A stretch of DNA of 13,726 nucleotides from Legionella genomosp. 1 (GCA_945901145.1 CAMDJY010000010.1:1-13726), one strand, 5' to 3'; positions 1 through 7,593 are shown, counted from the stretch's first letter. The notes: generated by a model from the sequence alone, not told the origin. Translations and numbers: made by a program.

Positions 1-4
1 AAAC

Positions 5-1921
5 ATGGAAAAAATGCTGATCAACGCAACACAGGCAGAAGAAATTCGTGTTGCTTTAGTCAAAGACGGTCATCTTTATGATTTAGATATTGAATGTCCT
101 GCTGAAATTAAGAAAAAAGGTAATATTTATAAAGCCGTTGTAACGCGCAGAGAACCAAGTCTTGATGCGGTATTTGTCGAATATGGCGCCAAGCGTCAAG
201 GTTTTTTGCCATTAAAAGAAATTGCACCAGAATATTTCATTAAAACACCCACAGAAGATGAAAAATTACCTGTCACGAGCTTAATTCGAGAAGGCCAAGA
301 ACTTCTTATTCAAATAGAGAAAGAAGAGCGCGGCACGAAAGGAGCAGCACTCACGACGTTTATCACACTGGCGGGTTGTTACTTAGTCTTAATGCCAAAT
401 AGTCCCCGATCTGGCGGGATATCTCGACGCATTGAAGGTGATGAGCGCGACGAACTTAAAGAAACATTGAACGCCCTCACACTTGAAGAAGATATGGGAG
501 TCATTATTCGAACAGCTGGCGTAGGTAAGGGCCAAGATGAATTACAAGACGACCTCGACATGCTCTGCAATCAATGGCATGCCATTCAACAAGCTTATCA
601 AACACAACTAGCCCCTTGCCTCATTCATCAAGAAGGCGATGTCATCATTCGCTCCATTCGTGATAATTTACGCAAATCAATTGGTGAAATCATCATCGAT
701 GATCAAATTTCCTATGTCAAAGCAAAACAATACATTGAGCAAGTCAAACCAGACTTTTTACCCTCACTAAAACTCTATAATAGCACCATTCCTTTATTCA
801 ATTTTTATCAAATTGAAAGCCAAATAGAAACGGCTTATCAACGTGAGGTTGCATTACCCTCTGGTGGTGCACTGGTGATAGATCGCACGGAAGCTTTAGT
901 ATCCATTGATATTAACTCCGCAAAAGCAACAGGTGGCGCTGATATTGAAACAACTGCATTCAACACTAACATTGAAGCGGCAGATGAAATTGCACGTCAA
1001 TTACGTTTGCGCGATCTCGGCGGGTTAGTCGTCATCGATTTTATTGATATGAGCTCAACTAAAAATCAGCGTGAGGTTGAAAATCGATTAAAAGAAGCTC
1101 TAAAAGCCGATCGGGCGCGTATTCAAATTGGGCGTATTTCCCGTTTCGGTTTATTAGAAATGTCTCGGCAACGTTTACGACTCTCTTTAGGGGAGGCAGC
1201 TCAAGGAGTTTGCCCAAGATGTGAAGGTCGAGGTGTTGTACGCAATATTCAATCTCATGGTTTATCGATTATACGTTTAATTGAAGAAGAAGCGCTCAAA
1301 GATAAAGTCACGGAAATTCAAGTACAACTGCCTGTTGATATGGCGACATTTATCATGAATGAAAAACGCGACTTTCTTTTAAACATTGAAAAACGTCATG
1401 GCGTAAAAGTCGTGATTATTGCAAATCCATATATGCAATCACCTCAATACAGCATTGTGCGCTTAAAAGAAGACAATGGAAGTAAAACCAAAAAACCCAG
1501 CTATGCATTGGTGCAACAACCGGAACTTAGTATTTTACGCACAACTGAACAGAATATCGCCATCGACGAACCGGTAGTCAAAGCTTATACTGGGCAACGT
1601 ATTAAAAAAACTGAGTACACCAGCTTTTTAAAAGCTCTTTGGAAAAAATTAACAAATATCACCCATCCGATGACCCACAAAGATGTAGCGACCCAAGGAC
1701 CAAAAGATGCATCTAAAACACAACAAGCGGTCAAACCCAAACAAACACTCGATAAACGCAATCAGCAAAATACGAAAAAACGTCGCACAAATACTCAACG
1801 TACCGGCCAACCTCGTAAAAAACCACCAGCGCCTGGGACACAGACTCCCCAGCATAATCAAAATAACCGTGTAGTTCCGTTGCGACCTGAGCACGTTTTA
1901 ACAAAAACTGAAAAAGAATAA
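5..1921 (+). CDS. rne: Ribonuclease E, short C-terminal form
   Basis: Endoribonuclease that cuts AU-rich single-stranded RNA, starting mRNA decay and maturing rRNA and tRNA. The N-terminus (MEKMLINATQ) matches the start of E. coli RNase E, so the ATG at 5 is the true start. In order: an S1 RNA-binding domain (about 38-120), the 5'-monophosphate sensor with R169 and T170 (IIRTAGVGKG), the DNase I-like catalytic domain with metal ligands D302 (SIDIN) and D345 (VVIDF), and the zinc-link C403-x2-C406 that joins dimers. Sequence and residue numbering follow RNase E rather than RNase G. The catalytic half ends near residue 490. The remaining 150 residues are basic and low in complexity, against about 530 in E. 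coli, so most of the known degradosome scaffold is absent. A short amphipathic stretch (FLKALWKKL, 541-549) resembles the E. coli membrane-targeting helix. Only 4 bases precede the start, so its promoter is outside the window. Confidence 0.96.
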   Translation: MEKMLINATQAEEIRVALVKDGHLYDLDIECPAEIKKKGNIYKAVVTRREPSLDAVFVEYGAKRQGFLPLKEIAPEYFIKTPTEDEKLPVTSLIREGQELLIQIEKEERGTKGAALTTFITLAGCYLVLMPNSPRSGGISRRIEGDERDELKETLNALTLEEDMGVIIRTAGVGKGQDELQDDLDMLCNQWHAIQQAYQTQLAPCLIHQEGDVIIRSIRDNLRKSIGEIIIDDQISYVKAKQYIEQVKPDFLPSLKLYNSTIPLFNFYQIESQIETAYQREVALPSGGALVIDRTEALVSIDINSAKATGGADIETTAFNTNIEAADEIARQLRLRDLGGLVVIDFIDMSSTKNQREVENRLKEALKADRARIQIGRISRFGLLEMSRQRLRLSLGEAAQGVCPRCEGRGVVRNIQSHGLSIIRLIEEEALKDKVTEIQVQLPVDMATFIMNEKRDFLLNIEKRHGVKVVIIANPYMQSPQYSIVRLKEDNGSKTKKPSYALVQQPELSILRTTEQNIAIDEPVVKAYTGQRIKKTEYTSFLKALWKKLTNITHPMTHKDVATQGPKDASKTQQAVKPKQTLDKRNQQNTKKRRTNTQRTGQPRKKPPAPGTQTPQHNQNNRVVPLRPEHVLTKTEKE

Positions 1922-1941
1922 CCTCGAAATAGCTTCTATCG

Positions 1942-1967
1942 CCTGCGCATCTTGCGCAGGTTTTTTT
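1942..1967 (+). terminator. Intrinsic terminator of rne
   Basis: Perfect 8-bp stem CCTGCGCA / TGCGCAGG around a 3-base loop (TCT), followed at once by seven T. It begins 20 bases after the rne stop. The T-run touches the stop codon of the convergent decarboxylase gene. On the minus strand the hairpin is not followed by a T-run, so it should mainly stop rne transcription. Confidence 0.93.
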
Positions 1968-3629
1968 CTATTTACCTTTGTTATTTGTCTCACAAGCTTT
2001 ACCTAATTTACGCAAGCTCTCAGGACAATCATCGGGTTTCATCATCACTTCTATAAAACATAATTGGTCAGCATGTTGTTTGGAGGCTTCTAACGCAGCA
2101 GCTAATTCACCTTCAGTTGTGACTTTTACTGCATAAACATTTTCACCAAAAATCGCCGGCAAAGCACTGTATTGCCAGGGCTGAATATCATTATAAATCA
2201 TTTTAGGACCATGAATGACCCGCTCAATCGTATAGCCTTGATTGTTTAATAAAAAAATAATCGGGGTCAAATGATGTCGAAGCATCGTCGATACTTCCTG
2301 GGCAGTGAGTTGAAATGAACCATCTCCTGTAAATAATAACGACCTACGTGTGGTATCAGCAAGAGCCGTGCCTAACAAAGCACCCGTTGCATAGCCAATT
2401 GACCCCCACAAGGCTTGCGCAACAAACGTAATTGCATCAGGCATTGGAATTTCTAATAAACCAAACATACTCGTGCCTGTCTCTGCAATAATAATGTCAT
2501 GTGGTTTTAAGTAATCCACAATCGTCGACCAGAAATAATTTTGTGAAATAAACGCTTGAGGTTTAGGAACATCAGGCCTGACAGGTCTGACAATTGGACC
2601 ACTATAGCGATAACCTTGCAATGCTTTGGTTAAGGCCGGAACAACTGCATTAAAATAAACGTTCGGATAAAGGGCATGTTGAACCTTCACAAAATGACTA
2701 TGAATTTCAATACTAATATTCTCATTGATTTTTGAGGTAAAAATACCGGTATTAAAATCAGACATCATCGTACCAAAAGAAATCACACAATCTGCATGCT
2801 CGATGCGCTCTTGCACCCCTGGTGTACTATAATTGCCATTATAAAGCCCAATAAATAACGGATGTGATTCGTTGATAATGCCCTTACCAAGATTCATCAA
2901 TGCAAAAGGAATGTTTGTGTGTTTAAGTAAATCTAAAATTAAATCTTGCATATGATGACGATCTGCGCACAAATCAGCCAAAATAATCGGATTTTTGGCC
3001 TGACGAACCAAAGCTGCCGTTCGTTGGGCCAACTCGGCAACGACATCTTGATTTGAAGTTGGATAATTTAAATTTAAAGGTTTCACGGGTACTGGAATTT
3101 GCACCTCCACCATATCGCTAGGAAGGCTAATATAAACTGGTTGCTTTTTAATCCAACACGTTTCTAAAGCATGATCAATGAATTGTGCATTTTTTTCAGG
3201 TGAGTTTAAAATTACAACAGCCGCGGAAACATGCTCAAACATATTGATAAATACACCAAAATCTCCCGTGCCAAAAGTATGGTGGACAATTGCATGTTCC
3301 CGTTGCAGTTGCGTCGAAGGTGCACCAACAATATTGACGACAGGTAAATACTCGGCAAAACTCCCAGCAATACCGTTTATGGCACTCAGTTCGCCAACAC
3401 CAAAAGTCGTGACTAACGCTGCAGCACCGCGAACACGCGCATAGCCATCAGCAGCGTAGGCTGCATTTAATTCATTACAATTACCCACCCAGCGCATGTT
3501 TTTAAAAGCAATGATATGATCAAGAAAAGTTAGATTATAATCACCAGGCACCCCGAAAATGTCAGTAATCCCAAGCTCAGCCAACCGTATTAGTAAATAA
3601 TCCGCAGTTGAAATTTTTGCCTGATTCAT
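1968..3629 (-). CDS. ThDP-dependent 2-oxo-acid decarboxylase (pyruvate/indolepyruvate decarboxylase family)
   Basis: A 553-aa non-oxidative 2-oxo-acid decarboxylase that would turn a 2-keto acid into the aldehyde and CO2 using thiamine diphosphate. Catalytic residues of the family are visible: D30 (VPGDYN), E53 (GNCNELNAAYAADG), H116-H117 (VHHTFG), the ThDP/Mg motif GDG (435-437) through NN (462-463), and E469 (GYTIER). The length fits the family (about 550-570). The region YTIERVIHG plus YNDIQPW resembles indolepyruvate and branched-chain keto-acid decarboxylases more than Zymomonas pyruvate decarboxylase, so the substrate could be pyruvate, indolepyruvate or a branched-chain keto acid; sequence alone does not decide. 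The chosen ATG at 3629 has AAGGAG 9 bases upstream and is followed by a typical family N-terminus. An in-frame start at 3701 would overlap the upstream gene and add 24 atypical residues. It is the last gene of the operon, 5 bases after the ankyrin gene. Confidence 0.93.
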   Translation of the reverse strand: MNQAKISTADYLLIRLAELGITDIFGVPGDYNLTFLDHIIAFKNMRWVGNCNELNAAYAADGYARVRGAAALVTTFGVGELSAINGIAGSFAEYLPVVNIVGAPSTQLQREHAIVHHTFGTGDFGVFINMFEHVSAAVVILNSPEKNAQFIDHALETCWIKKQPVYISLPSDMVEVQIPVPVKPLNLNYPTSNQDVVAELAQRTAALVRQAKNPIILADLCADRHHMQDLILDLLKHTNIPFALMNLGKGIINESHPLFIGLYNGNYSTPGVQERIEHADCVISFGTMMSDFNTGIFTSKINENISIEIHSHFVKVQHALYPNVYFNAVVPALTKALQGYRYSGPIVRPVRPDVPKPQAFISQNYFWSTIVDYLKPHDIIIAETGTSMFGLLEIPMPDAITFVAQALWGSIGYATGALLGTALADTTRRSLLFTGDGSFQLTAQEVSTMLRHHLTPIIFLLNNQGYTIERVIHGPKMIYNDIQPWQYSALPAIFGENVYAVKVTTEGELAAALEASKQHADQLCFIEVMMKPDDCPESLRKLGKACETNNKGK

Positions 3630-3634
3630 CTCTG

Positions 3635-5056
3635 CTATCTCCTTCTTTTTTTGAGCCCCGTAGCAATTGGAGTGACATCTACGTTTGAATTCACACCGCA
3701 ATCATCTAGTATTTTAAGCAAATTATTACCTCGCGGTGTCAAACGCTTCTCGCAATAATGCGTTAAATAACTCTGCATAATATAAGCATAGTCCGGAATC
3801 GTCAAAATAGGCAAAATCTTTTCAGCGCGCTTTAAATGCAGCGGATTACCCGCATCGCAGGATTGAAATAAGATAGCTGCTAAAATACCCGCTAAACTAG
3901 CACGACGCACCGAATCAGCTAAATAAAACCGTTGCACACACTCATCTAATGCCCTATCTTGATCCCAATCTGACCACTCCTGAAAAAATACCATCACATC
4001 ATCCGCTGAAAATGAACCATCAATTTGCAATTGTTGCAAAGCATAGCCCACAGGAATCAATGCCTGTACGTTGGCCCAAGAACAGTTTCCGGCAATTTGT
4101 GATGTAATCGGTAGTTTATACAGCGGCTTCAGCCCAAGCTTATCATGAACCACTTGATGAAAATATTTTCGAGGTTGACGTTTATACAAAAATTCTTTAA
4201 CAAATTGAATATTAAACGCCTCGGGCTTCGTAATCTGATAAATATTGGCGCTTCCTTCTTTTAAACTATTTTCACCTCGATCTATTTTCGCCCAATAATT
4301 ACCCATACGAATAAAACACAGCACGTGCCCTCGACTCGCGGCAGGTAAAATCAGTAACGGGGCTTGTATCAGCGCAGAAACTTCTTGCCAATGGGTATCC
4401 AACATCAACGGAATATGTTGGTATTTTAATAACTCATCAGCAACCATAAACCCATCTAAAATTGCATGAACATAAGGGAAATGACGACGAAGATGACGCG
4501 TTGAATAACTGCTGGTGAAACGTCTTAATGCATCTTTAACAACAGCGACAGTGAATTCAAGAATAAAGCCTTCGTAATCTAACTCAATAAATTCACCCTG
4601 AGGATTAACAATATCGGCATCACCCACTAATTCAAAACGGTGACCAAGCAACTTTGCATACATAAAATCTAAGGCAAAATCTAATTTGGCACCATATTGA
4701 TAAAGTAGATGTTTAATATCATTCTGGCCACGCAAAATTGGATAAACCAGAACAGAAAGCCCGTTCAAATCATAAGCATTTGGATTGGCACCATGGCTCA
4801 ATAATAGACGTGTCAATTCAGAATTACCTTGATCAACTGCCCAATGTAAAGGCGTGCGGCCCAATACATCGCTTTTATTGACATCAGCACCGCGTTTTAA
4901 TAATTCTTCTGTCACAGAAATACGACGTGCAATGACAGATTCAATCATCGGAGTGAATCCATATTCATCAATGTCATCTAGAGAACTCCCCTCTTCCCGC
5001 AGATAAGCTGCATAATCAGGGTCAAGACCATGAATAATCTCTTTGGCAATACTCAT
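3635..5056 (-). CDS. Ankyrin-repeat protein resembling the Dot/Icm effector AnkH/LegA3, with a cysteine-protease-like C-terminal half
   Basis: A 473-aa protein. Residues about 33-65, 66-98 and 99-129 form ankyrin repeats; the second is canonical (GRTPLHWAVDQGN...LLLSHGANPN). The C-terminal half has no repeats but carries GHVLCF (H244), IDRGENS (D259) and SQIAGNCSWANVQA (Q320, C325, W327). The order His-Asp-Gln-Cys is that of clan CE cysteine peptidases. No signal peptide or membrane helix is seen. From general knowledge, Legionella AnkH/LegA3 is a widely conserved type IVB effector with N-terminal ankyrin repeats and a cysteine-protease-like domain, reported to bind host LARP7; assigning this protein to that family is my inference from architecture and motifs. 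The ATG at 5056 directly follows the upstream stop and has GGAGG 4 bases before it, encoded within the last codons of that gene. The protein ends in KKRRR, possibly a nuclear-targeting tail, but these codons also form the Shine-Dalgarno of the next gene. Confidence 0.8.
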   Translation of the reverse strand: MSIAKEIIHGLDPDYAAYLREEGSSLDDIDEYGFTPMIESVIARRISVTEELLKRGADVNKSDVLGRTPLHWAVDQGNSELTRLLLSHGANPNAYDLNGLSVLVYPILRGQNDIKHLLYQYGAKLDFALDFMYAKLLGHRFELVGDADIVNPQGEFIELDYEGFILEFTVAVVKDALRRFTSSYSTRHLRRHFPYVHAILDGFMVADELLKYQHIPLMLDTHWQEVSALIQAPLLILPAASRGHVLCFIRMGNYWAKIDRGENSLKEGSANIYQITKPEAFNIQFVKEFLYKRQPRKYFHQVVHDKLGLKPLYKLPITSQIAGNCSWANVQALIPVGYALQQLQIDGSFSADDVMVFFQEWSDWDQDRALDECVQRFYLADSVRRASLAGILAAILFQSCDAGNPLHLKRAEKILPILTIPDYAYIMQSYLTHYCEKRLTPRGNNLLKILDDCGVNSNVDVTPIATGLKKRRR

Positions 5057-5458
5057 CTAGCCTCCAGGTCTTGGTGTCGGGGTATTCGTATTTGTCTTCC
5101 CTAATTGTAATTCTAAACGTTTCTGGTATTTTAATTGATTTTCAAGCTTGGCATTTTCAACTTTGACTTTTACTTCAGGGTTACTATTATACAATGGATC
5201 AACAATCAGTGACTTGTCTCGACCATCAAAAGCTTGATTATCCATTAATAACGGATGAGCTTCGATATCATTTTCCTGGGAAGCCTCTTGGCCTAATTCA
5301 GAGGTATGCTGTTTGCCGATTTGATAATCTTGGCTATGATCATGCGCATTGACTCGAGCAACACGCCGCTTTCCAGCTTGCTCATCTAAACGTTGATCCC
5401 GCATCATTGCGGTTGTTTCCTCCACTAAATACGGTAACTTGTCTTTAAAATAAGCCAC
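5057..5458 (-). CDS. Unknown hydrophilic protein, 133 aa, upstream of the AnkH-like gene
   Basis: I do not recognise this protein with confidence. It is very hydrophilic, without signal peptide, membrane helix or cysteine. The first 20 residues (MAYFKDKLPYLVEETTAMMR) could form an amphipathic helix. Residues 25-75 are rich in Q, H, D and N and probably disordered. Residues 93-120 (EVKVKVENAKLENQLKYQKR...) look like a short coiled coil, and the tail is TPTPRPGG. The start is GTG at 5458 with AGGTG 5 bases upstream; an ATG two bases further upstream is out of frame. The stop codon touches the start of the ankyrin gene with no gap, and its last codons hold that gene's ribosome binding site, so the two are probably translationally coupled. 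A partner or accessory role for the ankyrin protein is only a guess from position. Confidence 0.72.
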   Translation of the reverse strand: MAYFKDKLPYLVEETTAMMRDQRLDEQAGKRRVARVNAHDHSQDYQIGKQHTSELGQEASQENDIEAHPLLMDNQAFDGRDKSLIVDPLYNSNPEVKVKVENAKLENQLKYQKRLELQLGKTNTNTPTPRPGG

Positions 5459-5493
5459 ATCAACACCTATAAAGATTGCCCACCTATATACTG

Positions 5494-5514
5494 ATTATAA
5501 ATTATAAATTATAA
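5494..5514. repeat. Three perfect tandem copies of ATTATAA
   Basis: The 7-mer ATTATAA occurs at 5494-5500, 5501-5507 and 5508-5514 with no mismatch. Read on the minus strand each copy contains TATAAT. It lies between the asd stop and the start of the 133-aa gene, inside the predicted promoter. It may offer alternative -10 boxes, a regulator site or a slippage-prone spacer. Confidence 0.9.
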
Positions 5515-5521
5515 CTTACAA
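5494..5521 (-). promoter_or_regulatory. Predicted sigma70-type promoter for the unknown-ankyrin-decarboxylase genes
   Basis: On the minus strand TTGTAA (5521-5516) is followed after 16 bases by a perfect TATAAT (5499-5494). Transcription would start near 5487, about 30 bases before the GTG start at 5458. The -35 box overlaps the stop codon of asd, so the block could be read both from here and by read-through from prmB-asd. Confidence 0.55.
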
Positions 5522-6535
5522 ATAATCACTTAGTAAAATTTCTGCTATCTGGACTGCATTGGTTGCGGCACCCTTACGCACATTATCGGCAACAACCCAT
5601 AGATTTAAACCACAAGGGTGTGATAGATCCTGACGAATCCGACCCACATAGACATCATCATGGCCAATGGCATGAGAGAAAGCCGTTGGATATTTGCCTT
5701 TTTTGCAATCATCAACGACAACCACACCAGGTGCTTTAGACAAATAACTACGTGCATCTTTGACGCTGATTGGGGCATTAAATTCAACATGAATCGCTTC
5801 TGAGTGGCCAAACAAAACCGGAACACGCACTGTGGTTGGGTTGACCAGAATTGAGTTATCTTCGAGAATTTTTTGAGTTTCCCAAACCATTTTCATCTCT
5901 TCACGGGTATAACCATTCTCTTGAAACTCATCGATATGCGGTAGAACATTAAATGCAATTTGTTGCGGGTAAACAGAAGATTTGGCGGGCCGTCCATTAA
6001 TTAATTCCGTTACTTGGGTTATCAACTCAGACACTGCTTTTCTTCCCGTACCAGAAACTGCCTGATACGTGGCGACATTGATGCGTCGTATCCCAACCAC
6101 ATCGTGTAAAGGTTTAAGTGCGACAAGCATTTGGATCGTAGAACAATTTGGATTAGCGATAATGCGACGATTTTTGTAATCCGCAATGCGGTGGCGGTTC
6201 ACTTCGGGAACCACCAAAGGAATATCATCTTCATAGCGAAAACAGGAAGTATTATCAATGACGATGCATCCTGCATCGACGGCTTTAGGGACATATTCTT
6301 GAGACACCGCCCCGCCAGCAGAAAATAGCGCAATATCCACGTCTTTAAAATTGAAGGAAGCCAGGTCCTCTACATCCTGCAACTCACGTTTAAAACGTAA
6401 AGTTTTCCCCACGGACTTAGCGCTAGCCAATAAATATAATCGATTAATCGGAAACTCGCGCTCTTGCAAGACTGTTAAAAAAGCTTCGCCAACTAAACCC
6501 GTAGCACCAACAATCGCAACATTCAAAGCTTTCAT
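5516..6535 (-). CDS. asd: Aspartate-semialdehyde dehydrogenase
   Basis: Cytoplasmic enzyme that reduces aspartyl-4-phosphate to aspartate-4-semialdehyde with NADPH, the branch point to lysine/diaminopimelate, threonine and methionine. The protein has 339 aa. An N-terminal Rossmann motif GATGLVGEAF (10-19) binds NADP; the active-site cysteine is C131 in NPNCSTIQM; the catalytic base is probably H244 (GHSEAIHVEF); the C-terminal NVRKGAATNAVQ (318-329) is typical. Length and motifs fit the 340-aa class found in many bacteria, rather than the longer E. coli form (367 aa). The ATG at 6535 follows the prmB stop without a gap and is preceded by AGAGGTG, so translation is likely coupled to prmB. Diaminopimelate supply makes this a probable essential gene. 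Confidence 0.96.
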   Translation of the reverse strand: MKALNVAIVGATGLVGEAFLTVLQEREFPINRLYLLASAKSVGKTLRFKRELQDVEDLASFNFKDVDIALFSAGGAVSQEYVPKAVDAGCIVIDNTSCFRYEDDIPLVVPEVNRHRIADYKNRRIIANPNCSTIQMLVALKPLHDVVGIRRINVATYQAVSGTGRKAVSELITQVTELINGRPAKSSVYPQQIAFNVLPHIDEFQENGYTREEMKMVWETQKILEDNSILVNPTTVRVPVLFGHSEAIHVEFNAPISVKDARSYLSKAPGVVVVDDCKKGKYPTAFSHAIGHDDVYVGRIRQDLSHPCGLNLWVVADNVRKGAATNAVQIAEILLSDYL

Positions 6536-7456
6536 TTATTCACCTCTTGAAAAATACTGTTTCAGTTGTCTAGCCGTGAGCAAAAAGACACCAGAACCAC
6601 CATGCTCAAAATCAAGCCAGGTAAATGGCACCATCGGATATGCCCGACATAAAGCATCTTCAGTATTGCCAACTTCAACCACAAGAATGCCTTCATCACT
6701 TAAATAGTCACTAGCAGTAAATAAAATCTTTTCAACAACCGCTAACCCATTGTTTTCGGCCTCCAAGGCCAACATTGGCTCATGTTGATACTCAGTAGGT
6801 AGTTGTTGAATCTCCTCTTGGCCGACATAAGGTGGATTACTGACGATAATATCGTAACGTGTCTTTGAAACATGATCAAAACAATCTGATTCAATCAGCG
6901 TTAAATGACCTTCTAAATTATGCCGATCCCGGTTGATCGCTGCAACATCGAGTGCATCACGTGAAATATCTACCGCATCAACTTCCGCATCAGGGAATGC
7001 ATAACAACAGGCAATGGCAATGCACCCACTCCCCGTGCACAAATCTAGAATACAAGTCACATGATCAGCATCTATCCAGGGGGCAAATTGGTGGTTAATG
7101 AGCTCAGCAATTGGAGAACGTGGAATCAAAACACGATCATCAACATAAAAAGGCAAATCACAAAACATGGCTTCGTGTGTCAAATAAGGCACCGGGATAC
7201 GACCCTGAATGCGACTGGCGAGCTGACTTGCTAAAAACTTCTTCTCATCCTCCGTCAACCGCGCTTGTAGGATAGAAAGATCGACGTCATATGGCAGCGA
7301 TAAACTCCCTAGAATCAACGCTAAAATGTCATCCCAAGCATTATCTGTCCCATGACCATAATACAAATCTTCTTCATTCGCGCGCGAGCAGCCAAAACGT
7401 AAGAAATCCAAAATTGTTTCAAACGTTTCTGTTTGCTTCACATAATCAATCTGCAT
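6536..7456 (-). CDS. prmB: 50S ribosomal protein L3 glutamine methyltransferase
   Basis: S-adenosylmethionine-dependent enzyme that N5-methylates a glutamine of ribosomal protein L3 (Q150 in E. coli), helping 50S assembly. The protein has 306 aa, close to E. coli PrmB (310). Diagnostic stretches are YYGHGTDNAWDD near the N-terminus, RIPVPYLT, VLIPRSPIAELI, the SAM motif LDLCTGSGCIAIA, VDAVDIS, and the substrate-glutamine motif NPPY (in VSNPPYVGQEE). RSPIAELI and the GHGTDN motif separate PrmB from its paralogue PrmC. I chose ATG 7456 (MQIDYVKQTE), with AGGA 5 bases upstream. A GTG in frame at 7510 would add 18 residues that do not look like the family, and the predicted promoter lies between the two. 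It is first in the prmB-asd operon and divergent from the Smr gene, as prmB and smrB are in E. coli. Confidence 0.95.
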   Translation of the reverse strand: MQIDYVKQTETFETILDFLRFGCSRANEEDLYYGHGTDNAWDDILALILGSLSLPYDVDLSILQARLTEDEKKFLASQLASRIQGRIPVPYLTHEAMFCDLPFYVDDRVLIPRSPIAELINHQFAPWIDADHVTCILDLCTGSGCIAIACCYAFPDAEVDAVDISRDALDVAAINRDRHNLEGHLTLIESDCFDHVSKTRYDIIVSNPPYVGQEEIQQLPTEYQHEPMLALEAENNGLAVVEKILFTASDYLSDEGILVVEVGNTEDALCRAYPMVPFTWLDFEHGGSGVFLLTARQLKQYFSRGE

Positions 7457-7487
7457 AAAAGTCCTAACCTTGAATCGAGATAAAAGA

Positions 7488-7516
7488 ATTGTACGTGAAT
7501 TCGTAGGCACTGTCGT
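7488..7516 (-). promoter_or_regulatory. Predicted sigma70-type promoter of prmB
   Basis: On the minus strand ACGACA (7516-7511; last four bases match TTGACA) is followed after 17 bases by TACAAT (7493-7488). Transcription would begin near 7481, giving a leader of about 25 bases to ATG 7456. A GTG start at 7510 would lie upstream of this initiation point, which supports the shorter reading of prmB. Confidence 0.5.
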
Positions 7517-7523
7517 TATTTCC

Positions 7524-7529
7524 TATACT
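7524..7529 (+). promoter_or_regulatory. Possible -10 box for the Smr gene
   Basis: TATACT lies about 65 bases before the Smr start, in the 137-base gap between divergent prmB and Smr genes. No good -35 box stands 17-18 bases upstream (TTCGTA or TCGTAG), so this is weak. The rest of the gap (7530-7580) is AT-rich with no other clear signal. Confidence 0.25.
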
Positions 7530-7593
7530 TAAGCATCAGCTTATTTAATAATTTAAATATTAAAATCCAGTTCAAAAAGCGTAGGAGGTCACC

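Noticed and set aside
3178..3444. Open frame on the plus strand inside the decarboxylase gene
   Set aside because: No family features or ribosome site; it is the antisense shadow of a clearly coding frame. The same holds for antisense frames inside rne, asd, nudC, frr and tsf.
3630..3701. Extended N-terminus of the decarboxylase starting at 3701
   Set aside because: It overlaps the end of the ankyrin gene, adds 24 residues unlike the family and has a poorer ribosome site than ATG 3629.
5054..5458. Unknown 133-aa gene as a 5' part of a frameshifted ankyrin gene
   Set aside because: The ankyrin gene has its own ATG and GGAGG site, and the upstream protein has no ankyrin-like sequence, so they are separate genes.
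5494..5521. PmrA-type regulator box upstream of the effector-like genes
   Set aside because: The Legionella/Coxiella PmrA box is a pair of TTAATA-like half-sites about one helical turn apart; the repeats here have a 7-bp period and a different sequence.
7457..7510. GTG start of prmB at 7510
   Set aside because: The extra 18 residues do not match PrmB, and a plausible promoter lies downstream of this codon; ATG 7456 has a Shine-Dalgarno.
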